Assembly: GCA_963789885.1 (NCBI GenBank)
Contig: CAWBNB010000046.1
Coordinates: 56,027-120,026, forward strand
Reading direction: 5' to 3'
Length of the DNA: 64,000 bases
From: DATEDA01 sp963789885
GTDB lineage: Bacteria > Pseudomonadota > Gammaproteobacteria > Burkholderiales > SG8-39
The notes under the pieces were generated by a model. That model did not search any database. It was not told the origin of the DNA and worked only from the letters and a program-made list of their open reading frames with translations. Positions 1-8,635 of the stretch are shown one piece after another. How positions within the stretch are numbered: the first letter of the stretch is position 1; every line of letters begins with the position of its first letter. Position numbers and translations under genes: made by a program.

Positions 1-1281
1 ATGACCGTCACCATCTTCCTCGGTTCGCTCCTCGTCGCGATGGCGCTCGGGATTCCGATCGCCTTCGCGCTGCTGCTGTCCGGCGTCGCGCTGATGTGGC
101 ACCTGAACGCGTTCGACCCGCAGATCCTCGCGCAGAACGTGGTCAACGGCGCCGACAGCTTCCCGCTGCTCGCGGTGCCGTTCTTCATGCTCGCCGGCGA
201 GATCATGAACGTGGGCGGGCTGTCGCGGCGCATCGTCGATCTCGCGCTGACGCTGGTCGGCCACGTGCGCGGCGGCCTCGGGTTCGTGACGATCCTGGCG
301 GCGTGCCTGATGGCGGCGCTGTCGGGGTCGGCGGTCGCCGACACCGCTGCGCTCGCCGCGCTCCTGCTGCCGATGATGGTCAAGGCCGGCCACGACAAGG
401 CGCGCGCCGGCGGCCTGATCGCCTCGGCCGGCATCATCGCCCCCGTCATCCCGCCCTCGATCGGGTTCGTGATCTTCGGCGTCGCCGCCAACGTCTCGAT
501 CAGCAAGCTGTTCCTCGCCGGTATCGTCCCCGGCATCCTGATGGGGGCGTCGATCGCCATTACCTGGTGGTGGGTTGCGCGGCGCGAAGGCAGCAAGCCG
601 CCGCCGAAGGCGACGTCCGCCGAACGCTGGAAGGCGTTCCGGGATTCGACCTGGGCGCTGTTCCTGCCGGTGATCGTGCTGGTGGGGCTGAAGTTCGGCG
701 TGTTCACCCCGACCGAAGCGGCCGTGGTGGCGGCGGTGTATGCGCTGTTCGTCGCGACCGTGGTCTACCGCGAACTCAAGCTGTCGCAGCTGTACGAGGT
801 GTTCGCGAGCGCCGCCAAGACCACCGCGGTGATCATGTTCCTGGTCGCCGCGGCAATGGTGAGCGCATGGCTCATCACCGTGGCCAACATCCCGGCCCAG
901 CTGATCGCGCTGCTCGAGCCGTTCATGGGCAACCAGACGCTGCTGCTCATCGCCATCATGGTGCTGGTGATGGCGGTCGGGACGGCGATGGACATGACGC
1001 CCACCATCCTGATCCTGACCCCGGTGCTCATGCCGGTGGTCAAGGCGGCGGGGATCGACCCGGTGTACTTCGGCGTCCTGTTCATCATCAACAACGCCAT
1101 CGGCCTCGTCACGCCGCCGGTGGGCACGGTGCTCAACGTGGTGGCCGGCGTCGGCAGGATGAAGCTCGACGAGGTCACCCGCGGCGTGATTCCGTTCATG
1201 ATCGCGGAGTTCGCCGTGATGTTCCTGATGGTTATCTTCCCGCAGCTCGTCACCGTGCCGGCAAAGTGGTTCGCGGGCTGA
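1..1281 (+). CDS. dctM: TRAP transporter large permease, DctM family
   Basis: This is the large membrane subunit of a tripartite ATP-independent periplasmic transporter, which imports an organic acid using an ion gradient. The 426-residue protein is hydrophobic throughout with about a dozen membrane segments and has family hallmarks such as PVIPPSIGFVIFGV and TPTILILTPVLMP. The ATG is the first base of the window, and the N-terminus (MTVTIFLGSLLVAMALGIP) matches a normal DctM start, so the gene is probably complete; the small DctQ subunit should lie just outside the window. The binding protein follows 65 bp later and aromatic catabolism genes follow that, so an aromatic or hydroaromatic acid is a likely cargo. 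The cargo is inferred from context only. Confidence 0.93.
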   Translation: MTVTIFLGSLLVAMALGIPIAFALLLSGVALMWHLNAFDPQILAQNVVNGADSFPLLAVPFFMLAGEIMNVGGLSRRIVDLALTLVGHVRGGLGFVTILAACLMAALSGSAVADTAALAALLLPMMVKAGHDKARAGGLIASAGIIAPVIPPSIGFVIFGVAANVSISKLFLAGIVPGILMGASIAITWWWVARREGSKPPPKATSAERWKAFRDSTWALFLPVIVLVGLKFGVFTPTEAAVVAAVYALFVATVVYRELKLSQLYEVFASAAKTTAVIMFLVAAAMVSAWLITVANIPAQLIALLEPFMGNQTLLLIAIMVLVMAVGTAMDMTPTILILTPVLMPVVKAAGIDPVYFGVLFIINNAIGLVTPPVGTVLNVVAGVGRMKLDEVTRGVIPFMIAEFAVMFLMVIFPQLVTVPAKWFAG

Positions 1282-1346
1282 CACCGCGGGACCCCCGACG
1301 CATCAATGACCGTTTCCATTCAACTCTTCACCCCAGGAGACCAGAG

Positions 1347-2355
1347 ATGACTCGCTTCGTCCGGCGCTTTGCGTTCGCCGCCACTGCGGCGCTGCTTGCG
1401 AGCCACCGCCGCGCATGCCCAGATCCAGGATCGCACCTTCAAGTTCGCGACCCAGAACCCGAAGGGGCACCCGATCGTGATGGGGATGGAGAAGTTCGCC
1501 GAGATCGTGACCGCCAAGAGCGGCGGCAAGATGAAGGTCAACCTGTTCCCCGGCGGCGTGCTCGGCGGCGACGCGCCCAACGTGTCGGCGCTGCAGGGCG
1601 GCACGATCGAGATGGTGGTGCTGAACTCCGGCATCCTCGCCTCGCAGGAGAAGGAGTTCGGGATCTACGACTTCCCGTTCATGTTCGCGAACGCGAAGGA
1701 AGCCGACACCGTGGTCGACGGGCCGTTCGGCAAGGCGATGCACCAGAAGCTCGAGTCCAAGGGGATCGTCGGCCTCGCGTACTGGGAGCTCGGGTTCCGC
1801 AACATCACCAACAGCAAGCGCCCGATCACGAAAGTGGACGACATCTCGGGGCTCAAGCTCCGCGTGATCCCGAACGCGATCAACGTCGACTGGGTCAAGG
1901 CGCTCGGCGCCAACCCCACGCCGCTCGCGTTCCCGGAGGTGTACGCGGCGCTCGAGCAGAAGGCGATCGACGGCCAGGAGAACCCGGTGACCGTGATCAA
2001 CGCCAACAAGTTCTACGAGGTGCAGAAGAACCTGGTGCTGACCAACCACCAGTACAATCCGCAGTCGGTCATCTTCAGCAAGAAGGTGTGGGACACGCTG
2101 TCGAACGACGAGAAGAAGATCCTCGCCGACGCCGCGGCCGAAGCCGCGAAGTTCCAGCGGCAGGCCGCGCGCGAAGCGGCGGGCACGGCGCTCGACAACC
2201 TGAAGAAGAACGGCATGCAGGTGACCGAGCTGACCCCGGCCGAGCTCGCCAAGTTCCGGGAGAAGATGAAGCCGGTAATCGCGAAGCACTCCGAGGTCGT
2301 CGGCGCCGATACCGTGAAGGCGCTGCAAGGCGAGCTCGCCAAGCTGCGCAAGTGA
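1347..2355 (+). CDS. dctP: TRAP transporter substrate-binding protein, DctP family (one frame break)
   Basis: This is the periplasmic solute receptor that hands substrate to the DctQM permease. The mature part contains family landmarks (GGVLGGDAPNVSALQGG, AYWELGFRNITN, NAINVDWVKALGANPTPLAF). An ATG at 1347, preceded by an AGGAGA ribosome site, encodes MTRFVRRFAFAATAALLA, a clear start of a signal peptide, but the mature protein is in another frame. Skipping one base near 1401 joins them as a perfect signal peptide ending AHA|Q and gives 335 residues, the usual length. An alternative TTG start at 1369 lies in the mature frame but gives a poor signal peptide. The break is probably a sequence error. 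Confidence 0.88.
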
Positions 2356-2380
2356 CGGCTTCGCCCGGGAACACGCGATC

Positions 2381-3241
2381 GTGAAGCCGACCGGCGCCTC
2401 ATTCCTCTGCGGCCTCATCGGCGCCGGCATCCAGGCCTCGCGCACACCGGCCATGCACGAGCGCGAGGCCGACGAGCAGGGGGTGCGCTACCTCTACCAG
2501 CGCATCGATCTCGACCAGCTCGGCCTCGGCCCCGAGGCCCTACCCGAGCTCCTGACCGCGGCGAAGCGCATGGGCTACGCGGGGTTGAACATCACCTACC
2601 CGTGCAAGCAGGCGATCATCCCGCTGCTCGACGAACTGTCGGAGGATGCGCGGGCGCTCAACGCGGTGAACACGGTCGTGATCCGGGACGGCAGGCTGAT
2701 CGGCCACAACACCGACTGGTCGGGTTTCGCGGAAGGATTCCGGCGCGGCCTGCCGGACGCGAAGCTCGACCGCGTGGTGCAGCTTGGCGCCGGCGGTGCG
2801 GGCGCAGCGGTCGCGCATGCGGCGCTGATGATGGGGACGAAGCAGCTCACGATCTTCGACGTGGACAGCACGCGCTCGGCCGAGCTCGCGGCAAGCCTGT
2901 GCAAGCGCTTCGGCGAGGGCAGGGCGGTCGGCGGCACCGACCTCGCGGCGTCGATGTCGAGCGCCGACGGGCTGATCCACTGCACGCCGACCGGGATGGC
3001 GAAGCTGCCCGGGCTGCCGCTCAAGGCGGAGCTGTTGCAGAGCCGCCACTGGGTGGCGGAGATCGTCTACTTCCCGCTCGAAACGGAGCTGCTCCGCGTG
3101 GCGCGCGCGAAGGGCTGCCGGACGGTGGACGGCGGCGGCATGGCGGTGTTCCAGGCGGTCGGCGCGTTCCGCCTCTTTACCGGCATCGAACCGGACGCCG
3201 AGCGGATGCGCCGCCACTTCCTGTCGATGAGCAGCGAGTGA
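2381..3241 (+). CDS. aroE: Shikimate/quinate dehydrogenase family protein
   Basis: This NAD(P)-dependent oxidoreductase interconverts 3-dehydroshikimate and shikimate, or the quinate pair. The catalytic lysine is K76 in GLNITYPCKQ, the partner Asp is D112 in GHNTDWSGF, and the nucleotide-binding loop GAGGAG spans residues 136-141. The start is GTG. The gene sits between a TRAP transporter and the pca genes, which argues for a catabolic role (quinate or shikimate to dehydroshikimate and then protocatechuate) rather than the biosynthetic AroE of the chromosome. A dehydroshikimate dehydratase, needed to complete such a route, is not in the window. Family is certain; substrate is inferred. Confidence 0.88.
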   Translation: MKPTGASFLCGLIGAGIQASRTPAMHEREADEQGVRYLYQRIDLDQLGLGPEALPELLTAAKRMGYAGLNITYPCKQAIIPLLDELSEDARALNAVNTVVIRDGRLIGHNTDWSGFAEGFRRGLPDAKLDRVVQLGAGGAGAAVAHAALMMGTKQLTIFDVDSTRSAELAASLCKRFGEGRAVGGTDLAASMSSADGLIHCTPTGMAKLPGLPLKAELLQSRHWVAEIVYFPLETELLRVARAKGCRTVDGGGMAVFQAVGAFRLFTGIEPDAERMRRHFLSMSSE

Positions 3242-3283
3242 GGCGGGGATGAGCGCGGGCGCGGAAAAATCCGGGCGACTGGG

Positions 3284-3289
3284 TATAGT
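3284..3289 (+). promoter_or_regulatory. Candidate -10 box upstream of pcaI
   Basis: TATAGT lies 33 bp before the pcaI start in the 81-bp gap after the dehydrogenase gene. It would place transcription start around 3296. No good -35 element is visible 17 bp upstream, as is common for activator-dependent pca promoters, so this is a tentative call. Confidence 0.35.
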
Positions 3290-3322
3290 ATCGACGACGC
3301 CGTACGACGTGCGGAGGAAACC

Positions 3323-4007
3323 ATGATCGACAAGATCGTCAACTCGATCGAGCAGGCGGTGGCCGACGTCCGCGACGGCGCGACCGTGATGATCGGCGGC
3401 TTCGGCACCGCGGGCATGCCGGCGGAGCTGATCGATGCGCTGATCGCACGCGGCGCGCGCGACCTCACGATCGTCAACAACAACGCCGGGAACGCCGAGA
3501 CCGGGCTTGCGGCGCTGCTGAAGGCGAAGCGCGTGCGGAAGATCATCTGCTCGTTCCCGCGGCAGTCGGACTCGTACGTGTTCGACGCGCTGTACCGCGG
3601 CGGCGAGATCGAGCTCGAGCTCGTGCCCCAGGGCAACCTCGCGTGCCGGATCGAGGCCGCGGGCGCCGGGCTGGGGGCGATCTTCACGCCCACCGGGTAC
3701 GGCACGCTGCTCGCCGAGGGCAAGGAAACGCGCACGATCGACGGCCGCAACTACGTGCTCGAGTATCCGATCCACGCCGACTTCGCGTCTGATCAAGGCG
3801 TACAAGGGCGACCGGTGGGGCAATCTCGTCTATCGCAAGACGGCGCGGAACTTCGGCCCGATCATGGCGCGCGCGGCGAAGTGCACCATCGCCCAGGTGT
3901 CCGAGGTCGTGCCGCTCGGTGCGCTCGATCCGGAAGCCATCGTGACGCCGGGCATCTTCGTGCAGCGCGTCGTACCGATTACCGCCGCCGCCAGGGCGGC
4001 CGCCTGA
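3323..4007 (+). CDS. pcaI: 3-oxoadipate CoA-transferase subunit A (one frame break)
   Basis: Alpha subunit of the enzyme that moves CoA from succinyl-CoA to 3-oxoadipate, the penultimate ortho-cleavage step. It has MIGGFGTAGMPAELIDALI, NNNAGN and FPRQSDSYVFDALYRGG, typical of class I CoA-transferase alpha subunits. The frame is broken near 3788: skipping one base changes DFAS to DFALIKAYKGDRWGNLVYR, which then reads to TGA at 4005-4007 and gives 227 residues, the normal size. The start has a GGAGG site (GCGGAGGAAACC). The next gene begins 16 bp downstream and is the beta subunit. A generic 3-oxoacid CoA-transferase (ScoA) is the alternative; the pca context favours PcaI. Confidence 0.9.
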
Positions 4008-4023
4008 TGCCCGGGAGCCAGCC

Positions 4024-4668
4024 ATGAACCGACTCACCCGTGACCAGATGGCCGCCCGCGTCGCGCGCGACATCCCCGAAGGCGCCTACGTCAACCTCGG
4101 CATCGGCCTCCCCACCCGGGTCGCCAATTTCCTGCCCAGGGACCGGGAGATCTTCCTGCAGAGCGAGAACGGCCTCCTCGGCATGGGACCGGCACCGGCG
4201 CAGGGCGCCGAAGACTGGGACCTGATCAACGCCGGCAAGGAGCCCGTCACGCTGCTCACCGGCGGCGCCTACTTCCATCACGGCGATTCGTTCGCGATGA
4301 TGCGCGGCGGTCACCTCGACATCTGCGTGCTCGGCGCCTTCCAGGTGTCGGCGAAGGGCGACCTGGCCAACTGGCACACCGGCGCGCCCGATGCGATTCC
4401 GGCGGTCGGCGGCGCGATGGATCTCGCGATCGGGGCAAAGAAGGTGTTCGTCATGACGGAGCACCAGACGAAGACGGGCGAACCCAAGATCGTCGAGCGC
4501 TGCTCGTATCCGCTGACCGGGATCGGCTGCGTGACCCGCGTCTATACCGATCTGGCGGTGATCGACATCACGCCTCAGGGCCTCCGCGTAGTGGAAATGG
4601 TCGACGGCCTCACGCTCGACGAGCTGCAGAGGCGCACCGGCGCGCCGCTGCTGCACGCAACGAAATAG
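4024..4668 (+). CDS. pcaJ: 3-oxoadipate CoA-transferase subunit B
   Basis: Beta subunit of the 3-oxoadipate:succinyl-CoA CoA-transferase. It carries the catalytic glutamate in SENGLLGMGPAP (E48), which forms the glutamyl-CoA thioester in this family. The 214-residue length is normal. It is paired with pcaI directly upstream and followed by the protocatechuate dioxygenase genes after 72 bp, so the specific substrate is inferred from context. Confidence 0.92.
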   Translation: MNRLTRDQMAARVARDIPEGAYVNLGIGLPTRVANFLPRDREIFLQSENGLLGMGPAPAQGAEDWDLINAGKEPVTLLTGGAYFHHGDSFAMMRGGHLDICVLGAFQVSAKGDLANWHTGAPDAIPAVGGAMDLAIGAKKVFVMTEHQTKTGEPKIVERCSYPLTGIGCVTRVYTDLAVIDITPQGLRVVEMVDGLTLDELQRRTGAPLLHATK

Positions 4669-4740
4669 GCGACCGGGACGCGAGACGCCCGGCGCACCGC
4701 ACAGCCTGCCAGGACATCGAGATCGAAGGAGTCTGCACAC

Positions 4741-5457
4741 ATGAGTGAATCCACGGGCTATCGGCGGCCCTATGTCGGCACCCAGCCTGAATATCTCTTT
4801 CCCAGGTACGCGTCCACCGTCAAGCGGGCGCCGACGAAGCCGCTCGTCGTCCTGCCGCACACGCTGTCGGAGCTGACCGGACCGATCTTCGGCCACGACG
4901 AGGTGAAGCCGGGCGACGCCGATCTCACGAAGCAGCACAAGGGCGATCCGATCGGCGAGCGGATCATCGTGAGCGGCCGCGTCCTGGACGAGAACGGCCG
5001 GCCGGTGCCGCACACGCTGGTCGAGATCTGGCAGGCAAATGCCGCCGGCCGTTATCCGCACCGCGTCGACCAGCACAACGCGCCGATGGATCCGAACTTC
5101 TCGGGCGCCGGCCGCGCGCTCACCGACGCCGAGGGGCGCTACCGGTTCGTCACGATCCGGCCCGGCGAGTATCCGTGGCGCAACCACTACAACGCCTGGC
5201 GGCCGGCGCACATCCACTTCTCGCTGTTCGGTCCCGCGTTCGCGACGCGCATCGTGACGCAGATGTACTTCCCGGGCGATCCGCTGCTCGACTACGACCC
5301 GATGTACCTGTGTGTCCCCGACGACAAGGCGCGGAAGCGCCTGGTCTCGGTCTTCGACTGGGAGACGACGGTTCCCGAGTTCGCGCTGGCCTACAAGTTC
5401 GACGTCATCCTGCGGGGCCGCGACGAGACGCCGCGCGACCCGAGCCCGGGCGAATAG
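4741..5457 (+). CDS. pcaH: Protocatechuate 3,4-dioxygenase beta subunit
   Basis: Iron-bearing subunit of the intradiol dioxygenase that opens protocatechuate to 3-carboxy-cis,cis-muconate. The four expected Fe(III) ligands are visible: Y105 (AGRYPHR), Y144 (GEYPWRN), and H157 and H159 (RPAHIHFS). The length of 238 residues and the PcaH N-terminal extension are typical. A GAAGGAG site lies before the ATG. pcaG follows after 12 bp. Confidence 0.96.
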   Translation: MSESTGYRRPYVGTQPEYLFPRYASTVKRAPTKPLVVLPHTLSELTGPIFGHDEVKPGDADLTKQHKGDPIGERIIVSGRVLDENGRPVPHTLVEIWQANAAGRYPHRVDQHNAPMDPNFSGAGRALTDAEGRYRFVTIRPGEYPWRNHYNAWRPAHIHFSLFGPAFATRIVTQMYFPGDPLLDYDPMYLCVPDDKARKRLVSVFDWETTVPEFALAYKFDVILRGRDETPRDPSPGE

Positions 5458-5469
5458 GAGGAGCGAGCC

Positions 5470-6039
5470 ATGAGTCTCTACGCAACGACCTCCCAGACCG
5501 TCGGCCCATACCTCCATATCGGTCTGACCTGGCTGATCCGCGAAGACCTCGTCGGCCCGGGCGTCACTGGCGAGCCGATCACCATCCAGGGCCGCGTGCT
5601 CGACGGCGACGGCAAGCCGGTCAACGACGCGCTGGTCGAGATCTGGCAGGCGAACGCGCACGGCAAGTACGCGCACCCGGAAGACAAGCAGTCGAAGCCC
5701 CTCGAGCCCGGATTCAAGGGTTTCGGCCGGTCCGCGACCGACGACAACGGTGCCTTCCGCTTCCGAACGATCAAGCCCGGACGGGTGCCGGGCCCCAGCG
5801 GCGCGCTGCAGGCACCGCACATCGCAGTCACCGTGTTCATGCGGGGCCAACTGAAGCAGCTCGTGTCGCGGATCTACTTCCCCGACGAGCCCACCAACGC
5901 CGACGATCCGGTGCTCAAGCTCGTGCCCGCGGAGCGGCGGTCGACCCTGATCGCGAAGAAGCTCCCGGGCGGGAAGGGCGCTCTGGAGTGGAACGTGATG
6001 CTCCAGGGGGCGGAAGAGACCGTCTTCTTCGACGTCTGA
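5470..6039 (+). CDS. pcaG: Protocatechuate 3,4-dioxygenase alpha subunit
   Basis: Alpha subunit of the (alpha-beta) protocatechuate dioxygenase. It has the same core beta-sandwich as PcaH (SQTVGPYLHIGLTW, VEIWQANAHGKYAHPED, QAPHIAVTVFMRG), but the His-x-His iron motif is replaced, as expected for the subunit that shapes the active site and does not hold iron. The length is 189 residues. It follows pcaH by 12 bp with an AGGAGG site and precedes pcaB by 16 bp. Confidence 0.95.
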   Translation: MSLYATTSQTVGPYLHIGLTWLIREDLVGPGVTGEPITIQGRVLDGDGKPVNDALVEIWQANAHGKYAHPEDKQSKPLEPGFKGFGRSATDDNGAFRFRTIKPGRVPGPSGALQAPHIAVTVFMRGQLKQLVSRIYFPDEPTNADDPVLKLVPAERRSTLIAKKLPGGKGALEWNVMLQGAEETVFFDV

Positions 6040-6055
6040 CCGGCAGCGGTCTGTC

Positions 6056-7417
6056 GTGAGCGCGGGCACCTCGACGCAGCTGCTCGACCCCCTCTTCACG
6101 ACGGACCGGATGCGGGCGGTCTTCTCGGATCGCGGCCGGCTGCAGGGGATGCTCGACTTCGAGGCGGCGCTCGCGCGCGCGGAGGCGCGCACGGGCGTCA
6201 TTCCAGCCGCCGCGGCGGCGCCGATCGCGTCGCAGTGCCGCGCCGAGGCGTTCGACATCGGCGAGCTGGCGCGGGGCAGCGCGCTCGCCGGAAACACCGC
6301 GATCCCGATGGTGAAGGCGCTGACCGCGCTCGTGGCGGGGCGGGACGAAACCGCTTCGCGCTTCGTCCATTGGGGCGCGACGAGCCAGGACGCGATGGAC
6401 ACCGGCCTCGTGCTCCAGCTGCGCGATGCCCTGGACCTGATCGACGCCGATCTCGTGCGGCTCGCGGGGGTGCTTGCCGGGCTCGCAGCCGCGCACAAGC
6501 GCACGGTCCTCGCGGGCCGGACCTGGCTCCAGCAGGCAACGCCGGTCACGCTCGGGCTGAAGGCCGCGGGCGCCCTGAGCGCGATCGAGCGCCACCGTGC
6601 GCGCATCGGCGAGCTGCGATCGCGCGCGCTCGTCGTCCAGTTGGGCGGTGCCAGCGGCACGCTCGCCGCGCTGGGCGCGGCTGGGATGAAGGTCGCCGCG
6701 GCGCTGGCCGACGAGCTGAAGCTCGGCCTCCCGGACGTGCCGTGGCACGCGCAGCGCGACCGGGTCGCGGAGGTGGCAACTGTGCTCGGGCTGCTGGTCG
6801 GCACGCTCGGCAAGATCGCCCGGGACATCTCGCTGCTGATGCAGACCGAGGTCGGCGAAGCATTCGAGCCGGCGGCGGCGGGGAAGGGCGGCTCGTCGAC
6901 GATGCCGCACAAGCGCAACCCCGTCGGCTGCGCCGCGATCCTCGCGGCGGCGATCCGCGTGCCCGGACTCGTGTCGGTGATGCTCACCGCGATGGTCCAG
7001 GAGCACGAGCGCGGGCTCGGCGACTGGCACGCGGAGTGGGACACGCTGCCCGAAATCTGCTGCCTCGCCGCCGGGGCGCTCGCGCAGCTCGCCCAGGTCC
7101 TCGAGGGCCTCGAGCTCGACCCTGTGCGGATGGCCGAGAACCTGGAAGTGACGCGCGGCCTGATCCTCGCCGAAGCGGTGACTATGGCGCTCGGGAGCAG
7201 GATCGGGCGGCTGCCGGCCCATCATCTGGTGGAAGCCGCCTGCCGGCGGGCGGCGGGCGAGAAGCGCCATCTGCGCGACGTCCTGGGCGAGGATGCGGAG
7301 GTGCGAAAGCATCTGTCCGAGGGGGACCTGCGGCAGCTCCTCGACCCGGCGAATTACATCGGCCTCGCCGAAGCGCTGGTGGATCGCGCGCTGGCGGCCC
7401 GAACGGATGCATCCTGA
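6056..7417 (+). CDS. pcaB: 3-carboxy-cis,cis-muconate cycloisomerase
   Basis: This enzyme closes 3-carboxymuconate to 4-carboxymuconolactone. It belongs to the fumarase/aspartase superfamily, shown by the signature GGSSTMPHKRNPVGC and by the HWGATSQDAMDTG segment. GTG is the start. At 453 residues it is the normal bacterial size. It lies in the middle of the tightly spaced pca operon, 14 bp before pcaD. Confidence 0.95.
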   Translation: MSAGTSTQLLDPLFTTDRMRAVFSDRGRLQGMLDFEAALARAEARTGVIPAAAAAPIASQCRAEAFDIGELARGSALAGNTAIPMVKALTALVAGRDETASRFVHWGATSQDAMDTGLVLQLRDALDLIDADLVRLAGVLAGLAAAHKRTVLAGRTWLQQATPVTLGLKAAGALSAIERHRARIGELRSRALVVQLGGASGTLAALGAAGMKVAAALADELKLGLPDVPWHAQRDRVAEVATVLGLLVGTLGKIARDISLLMQTEVGEAFEPAAAGKGGSSTMPHKRNPVGCAAILAAAIRVPGLVSVMLTAMVQEHERGLGDWHAEWDTLPEICCLAAGALAQLAQVLEGLELDPVRMAENLEVTRGLILAEAVTMALGSRIGRLPAHHLVEAACRRAAGEKRHLRDVLGEDAEVRKHLSEGDLRQLLDPANYIGLAEALVDRALAARTDAS

Positions 7418-7431
7418 ACGGAGCACGAACG

Positions 7432-8223
7432 ATGCCTTTCGCGGAAGTGAACGGAGCACGGATCCACTACCGGATTGATGGACCAATGGGTGGACCGGAG
7501 AAGGCGCCGGTGCTCGTGCTCTGCAACTCGCTGGGCACCGATCTCACGATGTGGGATCCCCAGGTCCCGGCATTCGCCCGGACGCTGCGCGTGCTCCGGT
7601 ACGACCGCCGCGGGCACGGTGCTTCGGCCGTCACGCCCGGCCCCTACACTATTGAACAGCTCGGGCGGGACGCTCTTGGCCTCCTCGACGCGCTCGGACT
7701 CGACCGGGTCCGGTACTGCGGGCTGTCCCTCGGCGGGATGACGGGCATGTGGCTCGGCACCCACGCCGGCAAGCGGATCGAGAAGCTCGTCCTCTGCAAC
7801 ACCGCCGCCCAGGTCGGGTCCCCCGACCCCTGGAACGCGCGGATCGAGGCGGTCCGCAAGGGCGGGATGAGCGCCATCGAGTCGGGCGTGCTGGCGCGGT
7901 GGTTCACCCCCAAGTTCCTGGAGCGACCGACGCCGATGCTCGGGAAGATGCGCGAGGTGCTCCTGAAGCTCTCGCCGGAGGGGTATGTCGCGTGCTGCGC
8001 GGCGGTTCGCGACATGGACCAGCGCGAGTCGATCGCGCGCATCACCGTGCCGACGATGGTGATCGCCGGGACCCACGACGCGGCGACCCCGCCGGCGGCG
8101 GGACAGTTCATCGCGCAGCAGATTCCCGGTGCGCGGTACGTCGAGCTCGACGCGGCGCACATCTCCAACGTCGAAGCCGCCGACCGCTTCACCGAGACCG
8201 TGCTCGGCTTCGTCGGCGAATAG
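7432..8223 (+). CDS. pcaD: 3-oxoadipate enol-lactonase
   Basis: Alpha/beta-hydrolase that opens 3-oxoadipate enol-lactone to 3-oxoadipate. The nucleophile is S99 in CGLSLGGMTG, the acid is the Asp of AGTHDAATPP, and the base is the His of LDAAHISNVE. The protein is 263 residues. The ATG at 7432 was chosen because MPFAEVNGARIHYRIDG is the usual start of this family. It is a separate gene and not the PcaL fusion: pcaC follows 10 bp downstream in its own frame. Confidence 0.95.
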   Translation: MPFAEVNGARIHYRIDGPMGGPEKAPVLVLCNSLGTDLTMWDPQVPAFARTLRVLRYDRRGHGASAVTPGPYTIEQLGRDALGLLDALGLDRVRYCGLSLGGMTGMWLGTHAGKRIEKLVLCNTAAQVGSPDPWNARIEAVRKGGMSAIESGVLARWFTPKFLERPTPMLGKMREVLLKLSPEGYVACCAAVRDMDQRESIARITVPTMVIAGTHDAATPPAAGQFIAQQIPGARYVELDAAHISNVEAADRFTETVLGFVGE

Positions 8224-8233
8224 GAGCAACCAA

Positions 8234-8623
8234 GTGGACGACAAGGAACGGTACGCGGCCGGCATGCAGGTCCGGCGCGCGGTGCTCGGCGACGCGCACG
8301 TCGACCGGACGCTGAAGAGCAAGAACGCCTTCAACGAGGAGTACCAGGACCTCATCACCCGCTACGCCTGGGGCGAGATCTGGACGCGTCCCGGCCTGCC
8401 GCGGCACACGCGGAGCCTCCTGACGCTCGGCTGGATGGTGGCCCTGAACCGCGACGCGGAGTTCCGCATGCACGTCCGCGCGGCGTTCAACAACGGCGTC
8501 ACGCGCGACGAGATCAAGGAGATGCTCCTGCAGTGCGCGATCTACTGCGGGGTGCCGGCGGCGAACGCGGCGTACCACAGCGCGCAGGAGGTGTTTGCGG
8601 AGATGGACGCCGCGAAGCGCTGA
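8234..8623 (+). CDS. pcaC: 4-carboxymuconolactone decarboxylase
   Basis: Decarboxylates 4-carboxymuconolactone to 3-oxoadipate enol-lactone. The 129-residue protein has the carboxymuconolactone decarboxylase core (LLTLGWMVALNRDAEFRMH and CAIYCGVPAANAAYHSA). The start is GTG at 8234, just after an AGGAG site that overlaps the pcaD stop region. The next gene, pobA, begins 12 bp downstream. Confidence 0.95.
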   Translation: MDDKERYAAGMQVRRAVLGDAHVDRTLKSKNAFNEEYQDLITRYAWGEIWTRPGLPRHTRSLLTLGWMVALNRDAEFRMHVRAAFNNGVTRDEIKEMLLQCAIYCGVPAANAAYHSAQEVFAEMDAAKR

Positions 8624-8635
8624 AGCGGAGGGGCC